Positions 50,371-59,166 of a stretch of DNA of 64,000 nucleotides are shown here, piece by piece. Within the stretch, counting starts at the first letter, position 1. Every line of letters starts with the position of its first letter. A model generated the notes under the pieces. That model saw only the letters and a list, made by a program, of their open reading frames with translations, made no database searches and was not told the DNA's origin. This DNA is from Streptomyces sp. NRRL F-5630 (GTDB taxonomy: Bacteria > Actinomycetota > Actinomycetes > Streptomycetales > Streptomycetaceae), in the NCBI RefSeq assembly GCF_000719475.1, contig NZ_JOGO01000025.1, positions 1-64,000 of the forward strand. The letters are read 5' to 3'. A program made the translations under genes and the position numbers.

Positions 50371-51375
50371 ATGAGAGCGAGAGCAGGCGGTATCGCCGCA
50401 CTGGTCCTGGGAGCGGCCCTCTGGTCCGCCGCCCCGGTGAGCGCCGCCCCCACCGAGGGCGCGCACCGCACGACGATCACCGCTTCCGAGCGCGCGACGG
50501 CGCTGCGGTTCTGGACGGACGCCCGCGTGCGGTCCGCGCGGGACCTCGACGCCCCGGCGGCGGCCTCCGCCCCGTCCGCCGCTCCCGGCGCCGCCGGAGG
50601 GCAGGCCGCCCCGGGGAGCGGCGAGGAGGTCCGGGTGGCGCCCCTGCCCGCCCCGCGTTCCGCCGCGCAGGCCCCCGCCCTCGCGGCATCGGACCCCGCC
50701 CCGTGGACCGGTGGCGGCCTCATCTCCACGACGGCCGGGAAGGTCTTCTTCCAGAACGCGGGCGGCGGCACCTTCGCCTGCTCGGCGACCGTCGCCAACG
50801 CGGACAACAAGTCGCTCGTCCTCACGGCCGGTCACTGCGTCGTGGACGCGGGCACGGGCGAGGTCTACCGCAACTGGGTCTTCATCCCCGGCTACGCGAA
50901 CGGCAACCGCCCCTACGGCACCTTCACCGCCTCGTCCCTCTTCCACCTCGACCAGTACGTGTCGACGGCGGGGAACGCCAACTACGACCTCGCCTTCGCG
51001 CGCCTCGCCCCGCTGAACGGCCGCAGTCTCGCCGACACGGTCGGCGCGCAGGGCATCGCCTTCAACTCGGCGACGGGCCGCGAGGTCCACTCCTTCGGTT
51101 ACGGCGGCTCGGCGGCCGAGGGCAACGGCGAACGGCTCAACCACTGCGCGGGCGTCGAGTACCGGGACACGGGCCGCGAGGGCTCCACGATGTGGGGCAT
51201 CGACTGTGTGCAGAACGGTGGTTCGAGCGGCGGCGGCTTCCTCGCCGACTTCGACGCCGGTTCCGGCGGGGGCTACCTCGTCGGCAACATCAGCGTGAGC
51301 GCGGGTAGCAGCGAGTACCACCCCGTGCTCGGCAACGAGGCCCTGGACCTGTACCGCCGGGCCGGAGCCGTCTGA
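50371..51375 (+). CDS. Secreted trypsin-like serine protease (S1/V8-like)
   Basis: A 334-residue secreted protease. The signal peptide spans about residues 1-26 (ending VSAAP). A Pro/Ala-rich propeptide of about 85 residues follows. The triad is His155 in LTAGHC, Asp206 in NYDLAFA and Ser286 in GGSSGGG. Cys pairs near 137/156 and 258/279 could form disulfides. Relatives cleave after acidic or small residues; specificity is not clear here. The gene is monocistronic, with the shared palindrome upstream and a hairpin at 51384-51433. Confidence 0.87.
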   Translation: MRARAGGIAALVLGAALWSAAPVSAAPTEGAHRTTITASERATALRFWTDARVRSARDLDAPAAASAPSAAPGAAGGQAAPGSGEEVRVAPLPAPRSAAQAPALAASDPAPWTGGGLISTTAGKVFFQNAGGGTFACSATVANADNKSLVLTAGHCVVDAGTGEVYRNWVFIPGYANGNRPYGTFTASSLFHLDQYVSTAGNANYDLAFARLAPLNGRSLADTVGAQGIAFNSATGREVHSFGYGGSAAEGNGERLNHCAGVEYRDTGREGSTMWGIDCVQNGGSSGGGFLADFDAGSGGGYLVGNISVSAGSSEYHPVLGNEALDLYRRAGAV

Positions 51376-51383
51376 CCCCTCAC

Positions 51384-51433
51384 GGGACCACCGGCCGCGC
51401 TTCGCGTCGTTCCGCGGGCCCGGCCGGTGTCCC
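51384..51433 (+). terminator. Hairpin after the secreted protease gene
   Basis: GGGACCACCGGCCG pairs with CGGCCGGTGTCCC (one bulged base) around a 23-nt loop that itself is GC-rich. It starts 8 bases after the stop. Confidence 0.5.
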
Positions 51434-51638
51434 GCGACGAGGGGTGCCCCTCCGCTCCGGCTTCCGCGCTCCCGCGCCTCGCGTCCGCGCGGGACCGACG
51501 GCACCTCGCGGCGGGGGTCTCGCGCGCCGCGAGGACGTCGCAGCCCCCAGGTGGGGGCTGTGGCGTGACGGGGCCCGTACGGAGGGTTTCCGCCCGCTTC
51601 GGCCGGGCGTCGCCGCGTGCGCCGCCCCCGTACCGCGC

Positions 51639-52223
51639 TCACAGGCCCGGCGCCCCCCACACCGGGAACCACCGGCTCAGGTCCTCCTCCACCCGCAGGT
51701 CCGTGCCGAGGGCCGCGCGGACCTCCAGCTCCAGCTGGTTGTCCCGTTTCTCCCGCTCTCCCGGGAGCGGCGCGAAGGGGTAGAAGCTGCCCCGCTTGTA
51801 GAGGTAGACGAGGCCCAGCGAGCGGCCGTGCTCGTCCTGGAAGGCGAGGAGCGAGCACAGGAGCTGGGGGCCGAAACCGCCCTCCTCCAGCAGCGTGTTC
51901 ACCGCGTGCAGGTCCGTGACGAGGCCGCTCAGCTCCTCCGGCGGCTGGGTGGAGAGCAGCCACGTGTACCCGTACGGGTCGCGGCTGAACTCGACGGGGA
52001 CGCCGCCCCGCTCCGTGTCCGCGTCGAGCAGCGCCCGTACGTCGTCCCGTACCCGCGCGAAGGAGGCCCCCTCGGCCGCGGCGAAGCACACCGAGCCGCG
52101 TCCCGTCGGCCGGAAACCGGTCGCCGCCTGGAGCGTGAGCGCCGCCGAGGGGACGGCGAAGAGCTGGTCGAGATCGGGGCGGACCGGCTTCGAGCGGCCG
52201 AGCAGCGCGTCGAGGAAACCCAC
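51639..52223 (-). CDS. pspAB: PspA-associated protein PspAB
   Basis: A 194-residue protein opening MGFLDALLGRSKPVRPDLDQLF, which I recognise as the PspAB family, found with PspA/HtpX-type membrane-stress genes in actinobacteria. The middle region (EFSRDPYGYTWLLST) and the C-terminal FYPFAPLPGEREKRDNQLELEV are also conserved. Its biochemical role is not established. It is transcribed after htpX, 34 bases apart on the minus strand, which supports a shared role in envelope stress. Confidence 0.83.
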   Translation of the reverse strand: MGFLDALLGRSKPVRPDLDQLFAVPSAALTLQAATGFRPTGRGSVCFAAAEGASFARVRDDVRALLDADTERGGVPVEFSRDPYGYTWLLSTQPPEELSGLVTDLHAVNTLLEEGGFGPQLLCSLLAFQDEHGRSLGLVYLYKRGSFYPFAPLPGEREKRDNQLELEVRAALGTDLRVEEDLSRWFPVWGAPGL

Positions 52224-52257
52224 GCGACCTCCAGTCGGGAACGGTGGCGGGCGGCGG

Positions 52258-53166
52258 TCAGCGGGAGAGCTGGGCCGAGATGCGGGAGAGCTGGTCCAGG
52301 CGCTGCTGGAGCGTCGGGTGCGAGGAGAGCAGACGGCTGAGGCTCTCCTTCGAGGAGAAGGCCGGTACGAAGAAGAAAGCGTTGTACGGCTCCGCCTGGC
52401 GCAGGTCCCGTGTCGGGATGCGGGACATCTGCCCGCTCACCTTCGTCAGCGCCGAGGCGAGCGCCGAAGGCCGCCCGGTGAGAAGCGCCGCCGCGCGGTC
52501 GGCGGACAGCTCGCGGTACCGCGACAGAAGGCGGGTGAGGAGGAAGCCGATCGTGTAGACGGCGGCGCTGACCAGCGGGATCAGGAGCAGGGCCACGCCC
52601 ACGGGGTCGTTCCTGTTCCCGCCGCGGGTGAGGCCGCTCCACAGGGCCATCCGGGTGATGAGCCCGGCGAGCACGCCGAGGAAGGAGGCGATCGTCATGA
52701 CGAAGACGTCACGGTGCGCCACGTGCGACATCTCGTGCGCGAGCACGCCCTCCCGTTCCTCCGGTTCCAGGCGCCTGAGCAGCCCCGTCGTCACGCACAC
52801 GAGCGCCGAGCGTTCGTTGCGCCCGGTCGCGAAGGCGTTGGGGACGTCGCTGTCCGCGATCGCGACGCGTGGTTTGCGCAGATCGGCCAGGGCGCAGATC
52901 CGGTCGACGACTCCGTGCAGTTCCGGGGCCTGCTCCGGGCTCACTTCGCGCGCGCCCATGCCGAAGGCGGCGATGCGGTCGCTGAACCAGAACTGTGCGA
53001 CGAAGAGCGCGCCCACCGCGATCAGGATGATCGGCCAGGCCCCGTGCAGCACCGCGAGCAGGACGCCCACGAGGACGACGTAGAGCAGACCGATGAGGAA
53101 CATCGTGATCACCATGCGGACGGTGAGCCCCTGATCGGGTGCGTAGCGTGAACGACTGCGGGCCAT
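52258..53166 (-). CDS. htpX: Membrane zinc metalloprotease HtpX
   Basis: A 302-residue M48B protease. Two N-terminal membrane segments (residues 17-60), the zinc motif HEMSH at 144-148 and a third ligand Glu in SRYRELSADRAA, with two more membrane segments between. It degrades damaged membrane proteins on the cytosolic face. It is followed by pspAB, an arrangement seen in other actinomycetes. Confidence 0.9.
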   Translation of the reverse strand: MARSRSRYAPDQGLTVRMVITMFLIGLLYVVLVGVLLAVLHGAWPIILIAVGALFVAQFWFSDRIAAFGMGAREVSPEQAPELHGVVDRICALADLRKPRVAIADSDVPNAFATGRNERSALVCVTTGLLRRLEPEEREGVLAHEMSHVAHRDVFVMTIASFLGVLAGLITRMALWSGLTRGGNRNDPVGVALLLIPLVSAAVYTIGFLLTRLLSRYRELSADRAAALLTGRPSALASALTKVSGQMSRIPTRDLRQAEPYNAFFFVPAFSSKESLSRLLSSHPTLQQRLDQLSRISAQLSR

Positions 53167-53376
53167 TCCCGCCTCCCCTCATTGCCTTCCACCGGCGTGG
53201 CTGCCGCTGTCCTGCCGCCGCCTCCGGCTACCTCTTACTCCATAGTGCCCTTTTCTGTGTCGAATGGGCGTAAACGGATGTGCGAAAAGAGTGTCCGCCG
53301 CCGCGCATGCCGCGGCCCCGGCACCCTCCGGGGAGGAGTGCCGGGGCCGCGCACGGGGCCGGGCCGGGGCCCTGGA

Positions 53377-53610
53377 CTAGCGGGCCGCCACGAAGCCCAG
53401 CTCGCCGTTGGTGTACGAGCCGTCGAGGTGACCCTGCGTGATGCCGTACGGGCCACCGATGTTCAGGTAGTCGCCGTTGAGGTGCGCGTGGGTGTACTCG
53501 GCTTCGCCGCCCACGAAGGACGGGCCCTCGTGGGCGGAGGCCAGGCTCGCGCCACCCAGGACGGTGGCGGCGGCGAGAGCGGTGGCGGCGAAGGCGGTGC
53601 GAAGGCGCAT
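53377..53610 (-). CDS. Small secreted protein of unknown function
   Basis: A 77-residue protein with a clear signal peptide (MRLRTAFAATALAAATVLGG, cleavage after ASA near 26). The mature part of about 50 residues is rich in Gly, His, Tyr and Asn (HAHLNGDYLNIGGPYGITQGHLDGSYTNGELGF) and has no Cys. It is not a chaplin or rodlin by motif. GAGGAG lies 5 to 6 bases before ATG 53610. The spacing of GxYxN elements suggests a small beta-structure. I do not recognise the family. Confidence 0.65.
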   Translation of the reverse strand: MRLRTAFAATALAAATVLGGASLASAHEGPSFVGGEAEYTHAHLNGDYLNIGGPYGITQGHLDGSYTNGELGFVAAR

Positions 53611-53958
53611 GCAAACTCCTCGGTGAGTCGGGTTGTTCGCAGCCAGACTTACCCTGATGAATCGTCATAACCCCACCCGCAACTCCGATTCCATCGAATG
53701 GGTCAACGCCCGAACTGTTGACAGGCGCATCACGCGATTGAAAACTTTTCGTGCGGGAACGCAGCAGGGTGACGGTTCACTCGGAAACCCCGCAAGTCCA
53801 CTGCAAAAAGACGGCGTCCAGTCGCGCTCGGTGGTGAGTTCCGGCGCGTCGGCGCGGGGGTTCCCGCGCGTTCACCCCGTCTTCGGCCCGTCGTCACCGC
53901 GGGGCCGCCTCCGCGTGCGTGGATGCTTCCGTCCACCCCGCCCGCACCGGGAGCCCTC
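53611..53958. other. Intergenic region upstream of the small secreted and ParB-like genes
   Basis: The stretch 53640-53760 is much lower in GC than its surroundings, and TTGACA at 53718-53723 could be a -35 element for the rightward gene. I could not fix a -10 element. No other gene is supported. Confidence 0.35.
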
Positions 53959-55299
53959 GTGTCCACCGTCACCCCGCTTCGTCCCCTCCGGGCCGCCCGC
54001 CGTCTCGGCGCGAGCCTCGCCGCCACCGCCGCGCTCCTCGCCGCCGCGCCGCAGGCGGGCGCCGCGACGCCGACGCCCGCCGCGCGCCCCGGCGACCTCC
54101 TCGCCGTCCGCCTCGACCAGTTGCACCCCACCCAGCCGTCCGTCGGCAAGGACCAGATCTTCTACAAGCTCGGCCGGTACGGGAGCCCGAAGGACGAGCA
54201 GGCCGGGGACGTCAACAAGCGCTTCGACGACTGGTGCGAGACCAACGGCCAGGGCGGGGCGAAGAAGGTCCCCCCGGGTGCGAGGCTCGCCGATCCCGCG
54301 AGCTTCACGTGCGCGATCCCGCTCGGCCAGGAGACCGACGAGAGCCGTGCCGCGATGAAGACCGCCGTCGTCGGGCCCGGCGGGCGCCTCTACCTCACGG
54401 ACGGCCACCACAGCCTGACCTCCTTCTGGGAGGCGGCGGACGGCGGTCCCGGGACCTCCCTCAGGCTGCGCGTCCAGGCCGACTTCAGCGACCTGAGCCA
54501 GAGCGCCTTCTGGGACGAGATGCGCGCCCGCCACTGGGTCTGGCTGCGCGACGAGCACGGCGCCCCCGTCACCACGGACCAACTCCCCACCCGCCTCGGC
54601 CTCTCCCGCTTCCACGACGACCCCTACCGCTCCCTCGTCTACTTCACGCGCGACCTCGGCTACACCGCGCCGGAGGACGCCGCCGAGTACCTGGAGTTCC
54701 TGTGGGGCGACTGGCTGCGCGAGCGGCTCGACCTCGGCGCCTACGACCTCGACGACCCGGCCTCCTACCTCCAGGCGGTGCGTGACGCCTCCGAGTTGAT
54801 GGTCGCCGCCGACCCCGACGAGGTCATCGCGGACGGCCGCACGGCCGCCGAACTCGGTCGCCTCGACGAGTGGAACGACGGGAAGAAGCCCGGGAAGGGC
54901 GAGTTCGGCAAGCTCTCGCAGCCGCTCACCGCCGAGAAGCCCGGCAAGCTCGCCTTCGCGCTCGCCTACCGCTCCCGCGTCGTCGCCCCGTCCCGCTGCA
55001 CCACCACGCTGCGCGGCCCCCGCACGGGCCCCCTCGTCGTCGCCTCCGGCGTCACCTGCCTCGACAACACCCGCCAGACCGGACCCGTCGTCGTGCGCGC
55101 CGGAGCCTCGCTCGTCGCGCTCGGTGCCGAAGTCACCGGCCCGGTACAGGCGGTGGGCGCGCGGGACGTGTACCTGTGCGGCACGACGGTCGACGGGCCG
55201 CTCTCCGTGACCGGATCGCGGCTTCGCACCGAGGGCCCCGGCTGCTCGGCCAACTCCTTCGGCGGGCCCGTCCAGTTGGTGGCGAACACGCGGGGCTGA
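53959..55299 (+). CDS. Secreted ParB/Srx-like domain protein
   Basis: A 446-residue protein with a signal peptide (RRLGASLAATAALLAAAPQAGA). The first mature block DLLAVRLDQLHPTQPSVGKDQIFYKLGRY, followed by LYLTDGHHSLTSFWEA, resembles ParB/sulfiredoxin-type proteins of the secreted ParB-like group, where the DGHH motif replaces the cytosolic DGHHR motif. The last 90 residues have two Cys pairs and a beta-rich sequence. Cytosolic ParB function is excluded by export. Catalysis (nucleotidase or phosphotransfer) is possible but not shown. The start could also be ATG 53923; GTG 53959 gives a normal signal peptide. Confidence 0.68.
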   Translation: MSTVTPLRPLRAARRLGASLAATAALLAAAPQAGAATPTPAARPGDLLAVRLDQLHPTQPSVGKDQIFYKLGRYGSPKDEQAGDVNKRFDDWCETNGQGGAKKVPPGARLADPASFTCAIPLGQETDESRAAMKTAVVGPGGRLYLTDGHHSLTSFWEAADGGPGTSLRLRVQADFSDLSQSAFWDEMRARHWVWLRDEHGAPVTTDQLPTRLGLSRFHDDPYRSLVYFTRDLGYTAPEDAAEYLEFLWGDWLRERLDLGAYDLDDPASYLQAVRDASELMVAADPDEVIADGRTAAELGRLDEWNDGKKPGKGEFGKLSQPLTAEKPGKLAFALAYRSRVVAPSRCTTTLRGPRTGPLVVASGVTCLDNTRQTGPVVVRAGASLVALGAEVTGPVQAVGARDVYLCGTTVDGPLSVTGSRLRTEGPGCSANSFGGPVQLVANTRG

Positions 55300-55394
55300 C
55301 TTGCCCCGTACCGCCGCAATCCTCCCTGTTGCTCCTTCAACAGACGGACGACGGGCGGGGGTTGGCGGGCCGCGCGCGTAAAGAATCCGTAGCA

Positions 55395-55408
55395 AAGGTT
55401 CGTACCTT
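55395..55408. promoter_or_regulatory. Inverted repeat AAGGT-N4-ACCTT upstream of the GH64 gene
   Basis: AAGGTTCGTACCTT is a perfect 5-bp dyad with a 4-nt spacer in an AT-richer patch, about 187 bases before the GH64 start. It could be an operator; no second copy is seen near. Confidence 0.35.
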
Positions 55409-55594
55409 CGCATTGACATCGCGCGCGGCCCGGCCGAACCTCGAAGGCAGCGCAGGTCCCCTCGCACCCCACCGGCCCCCCACGGGCCGCGCGGCGGGAC
55501 CGTGCCTGTCCGGGTGGCCCCACGCCCCCGGCGGCGTGGCCGCGCACCTGGCGGGCGGCCCGTCGTGTCCCCCACCCGCCAGGGAGGTGCCGTC

Positions 55595-56599
55595 ATGCCC
55601 GCAGCAGCCCGTACCCGTACCCCCGGCACTCCGCCGGCCTCCCGTGCTCCGCGTCGCGGCGCGGGACGCCCGCTCGCCGCGGGGGCCGCGCTCCTCGCCG
55701 CCGCCTTCTGCGGCCTCGCGACCGCCCCGCAGGCGGGCGCCGCTCCCGCACCCGCCCCCGTCGCCGCGCCGGGCGAGGCCCCGCCCGACTCCTTCTGGGG
55801 CGACACCTCCGCCATCCCCGCGCCGAACAACGTGGTCACGGTCGCGGTCCTCAACCGCACCAACGGCCAGTACCCCGACGACGAGGTCTACTGGAGCTTC
55901 AACGGCGAGACCCACTCCATCGCCGAACAGCCCTACGTCGACATGCCGGCGAACTCGGCGGGTCGCATGTACTTCTACCTCGGCTCGCCCGACAGCAAGT
56001 ACCAGGACTTCATCGAGTTCACCGTCGGCGACAACGTCTTCAACGGCAACACGACCCGCGTCGACGCCTTCGGCCTCAAGCTTGCGATGCGCCTGCACGC
56101 CGCGGACGGCTACGACGTCCAGGTCGGCGAGGACTACGACACCTTCCAGCAGTCCCGCGAGGAGACCTTCCAGGAGTTCAAGAACGAGGTCCCCGCCGAG
56201 TTCAAGGGTCTCGCCGACGACCCCACCCGCATCCCGGCCCCCGGCAACTCGCCCGACTTCCGCGAGGGCGGCAAGTACGCGGACTACTTCACCGCCTACG
56301 CCCAGTCGCAGGGCGTCAACGCGTCCACCTCGGAGATCACCGGCTGCGCCGGTGTGCTCGCCAACGAGGCGGGCAAGTGCTCGGCGCTCAACCGCCACGT
56401 CGCCCAGCTCCCCGAGGACCAGTGGTCCTCGCCGGACCTCTACTACAAGGACAGCCCGGCGAACTACTACGCCAAGTTCTGGCACGACCACGGCATCAAC
56501 AACCTCGCCTACGGCTTCCCGTACGACGACTTCGCGGGCCAGTCGTCCTTCGTCTCGCACCAGGACCCGCAGTGGCTCGCGGTGGCCGTGGGCTGGTGA
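55595..56599 (+). CDS. Secreted GH64 endo-1,3-beta-glucanase
   Basis: A 334-residue secreted protein. The signal peptide ends near residue 49 (PQAGA). The mature part matches the GH64 laminaripentaose-producing glucanase pattern: NNVVTVAVLNRTNGQYPDDEVYWSF, RMYFYLGSPDSKYQDFIEFTV and NTTRVDAFGLKLAMRLHAADGYDVQVGEDYDTF, the last containing the Glu/Asp expected for catalysis. It should release oligosaccharides from fungal beta-1,3-glucan. AGGGAGG precedes ATG 55595. It ends at a strong hairpin facing the convergent sigma factor gene. Confidence 0.85.
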   Translation: MPAAARTRTPGTPPASRAPRRGAGRPLAAGAALLAAAFCGLATAPQAGAAPAPAPVAAPGEAPPDSFWGDTSAIPAPNNVVTVAVLNRTNGQYPDDEVYWSFNGETHSIAEQPYVDMPANSAGRMYFYLGSPDSKYQDFIEFTVGDNVFNGNTTRVDAFGLKLAMRLHAADGYDVQVGEDYDTFQQSREETFQEFKNEVPAEFKGLADDPTRIPAPGNSPDFREGGKYADYFTAYAQSQGVNASTSEITGCAGVLANEAGKCSALNRHVAQLPEDQWSSPDLYYKDSPANYYAKFWHDHGINNLAYGFPYDDFAGQSSFVSHQDPQWLAVAVGW

Positions 56600-56752
56600 C
56601 CTCCCGGCCGGGGCGGTGACGCCCCCCGGGCGGAATGTCCCCTGGGTGGTGACGTTCCGCCCGTGCGGGTGAGAGGCGGCGCCGGTGGCGTCCGGGGTGG
56701 TGGCATTCCGCTTCGGGCACCGGGCCGCCGGGTCCCCGCACGGCGAGACGTG

Positions 56753-56797
56753 CCACAGGGCCCGTACGAAGATCTCCTCTTCGTACGGGCCCTGTGG
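56753..56797. terminator. Perfect 20-bp stem between GH64 and sigma factor genes
   Basis: 56753-56772 (CCACAGGGCCCGTACGAAGA) and 56778-56797 are exact complements with a 5-nt loop TCTCC. Convergent genes on both sides make this a bidirectional terminator. Confidence 0.8.
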
Positions 56798-56905
56798 ACA
56801 ATGCGGCGGTCTCCTGTGGCCGGGCCGGACGTCGCGGGCCCGACCCCCGCGCGCGGCGCACCGGCCTCGTGCCCTGACCTCGGCCCGGGACCTCGGGCTC
56901 CGGCC

Positions 56906-57790
56906 TCAGCCCTCCGACAGCAACCCGTCCCGCAGCTTCCCCAGCGTCCGGCTCAGCAGCCGTGAGACGTGCATCTGCGACACACCCAGCTCTGCCCCGA
57001 TCTGCGCCTGGGTCAGCTCCTGGCCGAAGCGCAGTTCGAGCAGGTACCTCTCGCGATCGTCGAGCGTGCCGAGGAGCGGGCGCAGTGCCGTGAAGTTCTC
57101 CACCAGCTCCATCGCCGGGTCCCAGTCGCCCAGGAAGTCGGCGTAGGTCGTCGCGGTCTTCTGGTCGGGCTTGCCGCTCGTGGTGGTGTCGGCGGGCAGG
57201 TCGAGCGAGTCGGACATGTAGCCGTTCGCCGCGATGAGCCCGTCGATGACCTCCTCCTCGCTGATCTTCAGTTCCGCGGCCAGCTCCTTGACCCCCGGGT
57301 CGCGGTCCAGCTCGACCGCGAGCCGCTCCTTGGCCCGCGCGAGGTCGACGCGCAGCTCCTGGAGACGGCGGGGCACGTGCACCGCCCAAGTGCTGTCGCG
57401 GAAGTACCGCTTGATCTCACCGACGATGTACGGGATCGCGAAGGAGGTGAACTCGGCCTCGCGCGTCAGGTCGAAGCGGTCGATGGCCTTGATGAGGCCG
57501 ATCGTGCCGACCTGGAGGATGTCCTCCATGTCGCCGTTGCCGCGGTTGCGGAAGCGGCGCGCGGCGAAGCGCACGAGGGACTGGTTCATCTCGATGAGCG
57601 TGTTGCGCGCGTACTGGTAGGCGTGCGTCCCCTCTTCGAGGACGGCGAGCTGGTCGAAGAAGAGCCGCGAGAGTTCGCGGGCGTCCTGCGGGGCGATCTT
57701 GCCCGCATCCTCTATCCAGGGCAGTCCGGCGGCGTCCGCCTCGGCCGCCGCCGGGCCGGACGTGCCCGCGCTGTGCGTGGAGATCGTCAC
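56906..57790 (-). CDS. RNA polymerase sigma factor, SigB/SigF/SigG family
   Basis: A 294-residue group 3 sigma factor. Region 2 reads NTLIEMNQSLVRFAARRFRNRG...DILQVGTIGLIKAIDRFDLTREAEFTSFAIPYIVGEIKRYFRD, region 3 follows with VPRRLQELRVDLARAKERL, and region 4 is LDDRERYLLELRFGQELTQAQIGAELGVSQMHVSRLLSRTL. This is the stress/sporulation SigB/F/G class. GTG 57790 has AAAGGTG upstream; GTG 57799 is an alternative. No anti-sigma gene is adjacent. The frame is open far upstream but has no coding character there. Confidence 0.88.
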   Translation of the reverse strand: MTISTHSAGTSGPAAAEADAAGLPWIEDAGKIAPQDARELSRLFFDQLAVLEEGTHAYQYARNTLIEMNQSLVRFAARRFRNRGNGDMEDILQVGTIGLIKAIDRFDLTREAEFTSFAIPYIVGEIKRYFRDSTWAVHVPRRLQELRVDLARAKERLAVELDRDPGVKELAAELKISEEEVIDGLIAANGYMSDSLDLPADTTTSGKPDQKTATTYADFLGDWDPAMELVENFTALRPLLGTLDDRERYLLELRFGQELTQAQIGAELGVSQMHVSRLLSRTLGKLRDGLLSEG

Positions 57791-57799
57791 GAGTAGCAC

Positions 57800-58313
57800 C
57801 TTTGCAGTCGGTTGCGGTCGAAGAACCTCGACATGGCCCCGCCTGCCCCGGCCCACCGAGGTCACACACGACGAAACGCGACGATCGGGAAACGGCCCGA
57901 AATCGTCAGGAGAAGAGGGGCCCGGAGCCCCGGAATACCGGCCTCGTCGGCACCGAAGATCCTCTTCGGAAATCGGTTTCCCGCCGCTGACCTGCGTACT
58001 CGGCAGTCCTCTCGCGATTTCTCGCGGGGAATGAGGAAAGACACGAGGGGTTGCGAAAAAAGCCGTGCATATTCGTTGCGGGCGCGGGAATTCGGGAACA
58101 AGGAGTTGTATAAGCAGTCCGGCCACGGGCCCCGCCGCGCCGTGCCGCCCTGGTTGTTGGGTACGGTTTCCCCGGGCACCCCCAGGGTGCCGACGTACCG
58201 TCAGGCGTGACGCCGGGGGCCGCGGGCGGGTGTGTCGCTGGTCCGCCGAACGAGTGAGGCGGGCGAGAATGAACGAATGCAGACAATCGTACGAGCCCGG
58301 ACGGGGTGGGGCA
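57800..58313. other. Divergent regulatory region between sigma factor and SepF paralogue
   Basis: About 500 bases. GC is clearly lower at 57990-58115 (for example ATTTCTCGCGGGGAATGAGG and GAAAAAAGCCGTGCATATTC), as expected for promoters. I see no gene here and could not match a defined sigma recognition sequence. Confidence 0.4.
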
Positions 58314-58709
58314 GTGAACAGCCACGACGTCACTGATGAGCAGTGGGAAGGGCTCGCCCAGGTCGTACCGCTGCGCAGCAGCGACGCCTGGCCGTCCTGG
58401 CCGGGACACAGCGCGCTCCCGGACGCGGAGGCCGCCTCGCGCCGGCGCTTCGTCGTCCTGCGCGTGAACGTCTTCGCGGACGCGCGGGAGGTCGCGGAGA
58501 CGCTGATGGCGCAGATCCCCGTCCTGCTCGACCTCAGCGGCGCCGAGAGCGAGACCGCTAAGCGCGTACTGGACTTCAGCAGCGGCGTGGTCTTCGGCCT
58601 GGGCAGCGGTATGCACCGCGTCGACCGCAACGTCTTCCTGCTCGCGCCTCCCGGCACCGAGGTGCAGAGCCTGGTGGAGGGCGTGCGGGGCACCGGCACG
58701 ATCGGCTGA
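58314..58709 (+). CDS. sepF: SepF-family cell division protein (paralogue)
   Basis: A 131-residue SepF-like protein. The core RRRFVVLRVNVFADAREVAETLMAQIPVLLDLSGAESETAKRVLDFSSGVVFGLGSGMHRVDRNVFLLAP is the SepF domain that binds FtsZ. The N-terminal lipid-binding helix of main SepF is absent; instead it starts VNSHDVTDEQWEGLAQVVPL, as in extra SepF copies of Streptomyces. GTG 58314 is chosen from that pattern; ATG 58269 in frame is also possible. It stands alone, outside the dcw cluster, divergent from a sigma factor gene. Confidence 0.82.
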   Translation: MNSHDVTDEQWEGLAQVVPLRSSDAWPSWPGHSALPDAEAASRRRFVVLRVNVFADAREVAETLMAQIPVLLDLSGAESETAKRVLDFSSGVVFGLGSGMHRVDRNVFLLAPPGTEVQSLVEGVRGTGTIG

Positions 58710-59166
58710 GGCCGCCGTCCGACAGGGACGGGGCGTACGAGGGGGAAGCCTCCGGCGAAACGGTTCTTCCACGGGACGCCGTCCGCGATGACGAGCCGCG
58801 CCGTTCCGCCCCGCCCGGCGGCTGTACGCGGGGCGCGCACCGTCCGGAGCTTGCGCACCGCGCGCAGCACAGAGCGGGCGAACCCCATGCAGCAACGCTC
58901 CTCGCTCGTCAACCGTACGTAGCACGAAGGCAACCGCCGCGCGCGGGTGTCCGTGTCCCGCACAGCGGGCCCGTACCGCCGGGGGACGGGGGCCATGCGC
59001 TGAGGGGAAAGGCTCGTGTGCCCTTCGGCCGGGCGAGGGCGTCGGGCGCGTGGCGGCCGGGGTTTCGCCCGGTGGGGTGGGGGGCCTTTTCCGCGCGTCC
59101 CCCGATGGTGGGAAGCCGCCCGGGGCGAAACGGTTCGTCGCGGAGTCTCCCGCCTATCTTCCGCAC
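58710..59166. other. Intergenic region with a repeated GAAGCC...CGAAACGGTTC motif
   Basis: No gene is supported. CGAAACGGTTC occurs at 58755-58765 and 59126-59136, each preceded by GAAGCC 4 to 8 bases earlier. The second copy lies about 30 bases before the ATPase gene. Confidence 0.4.
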
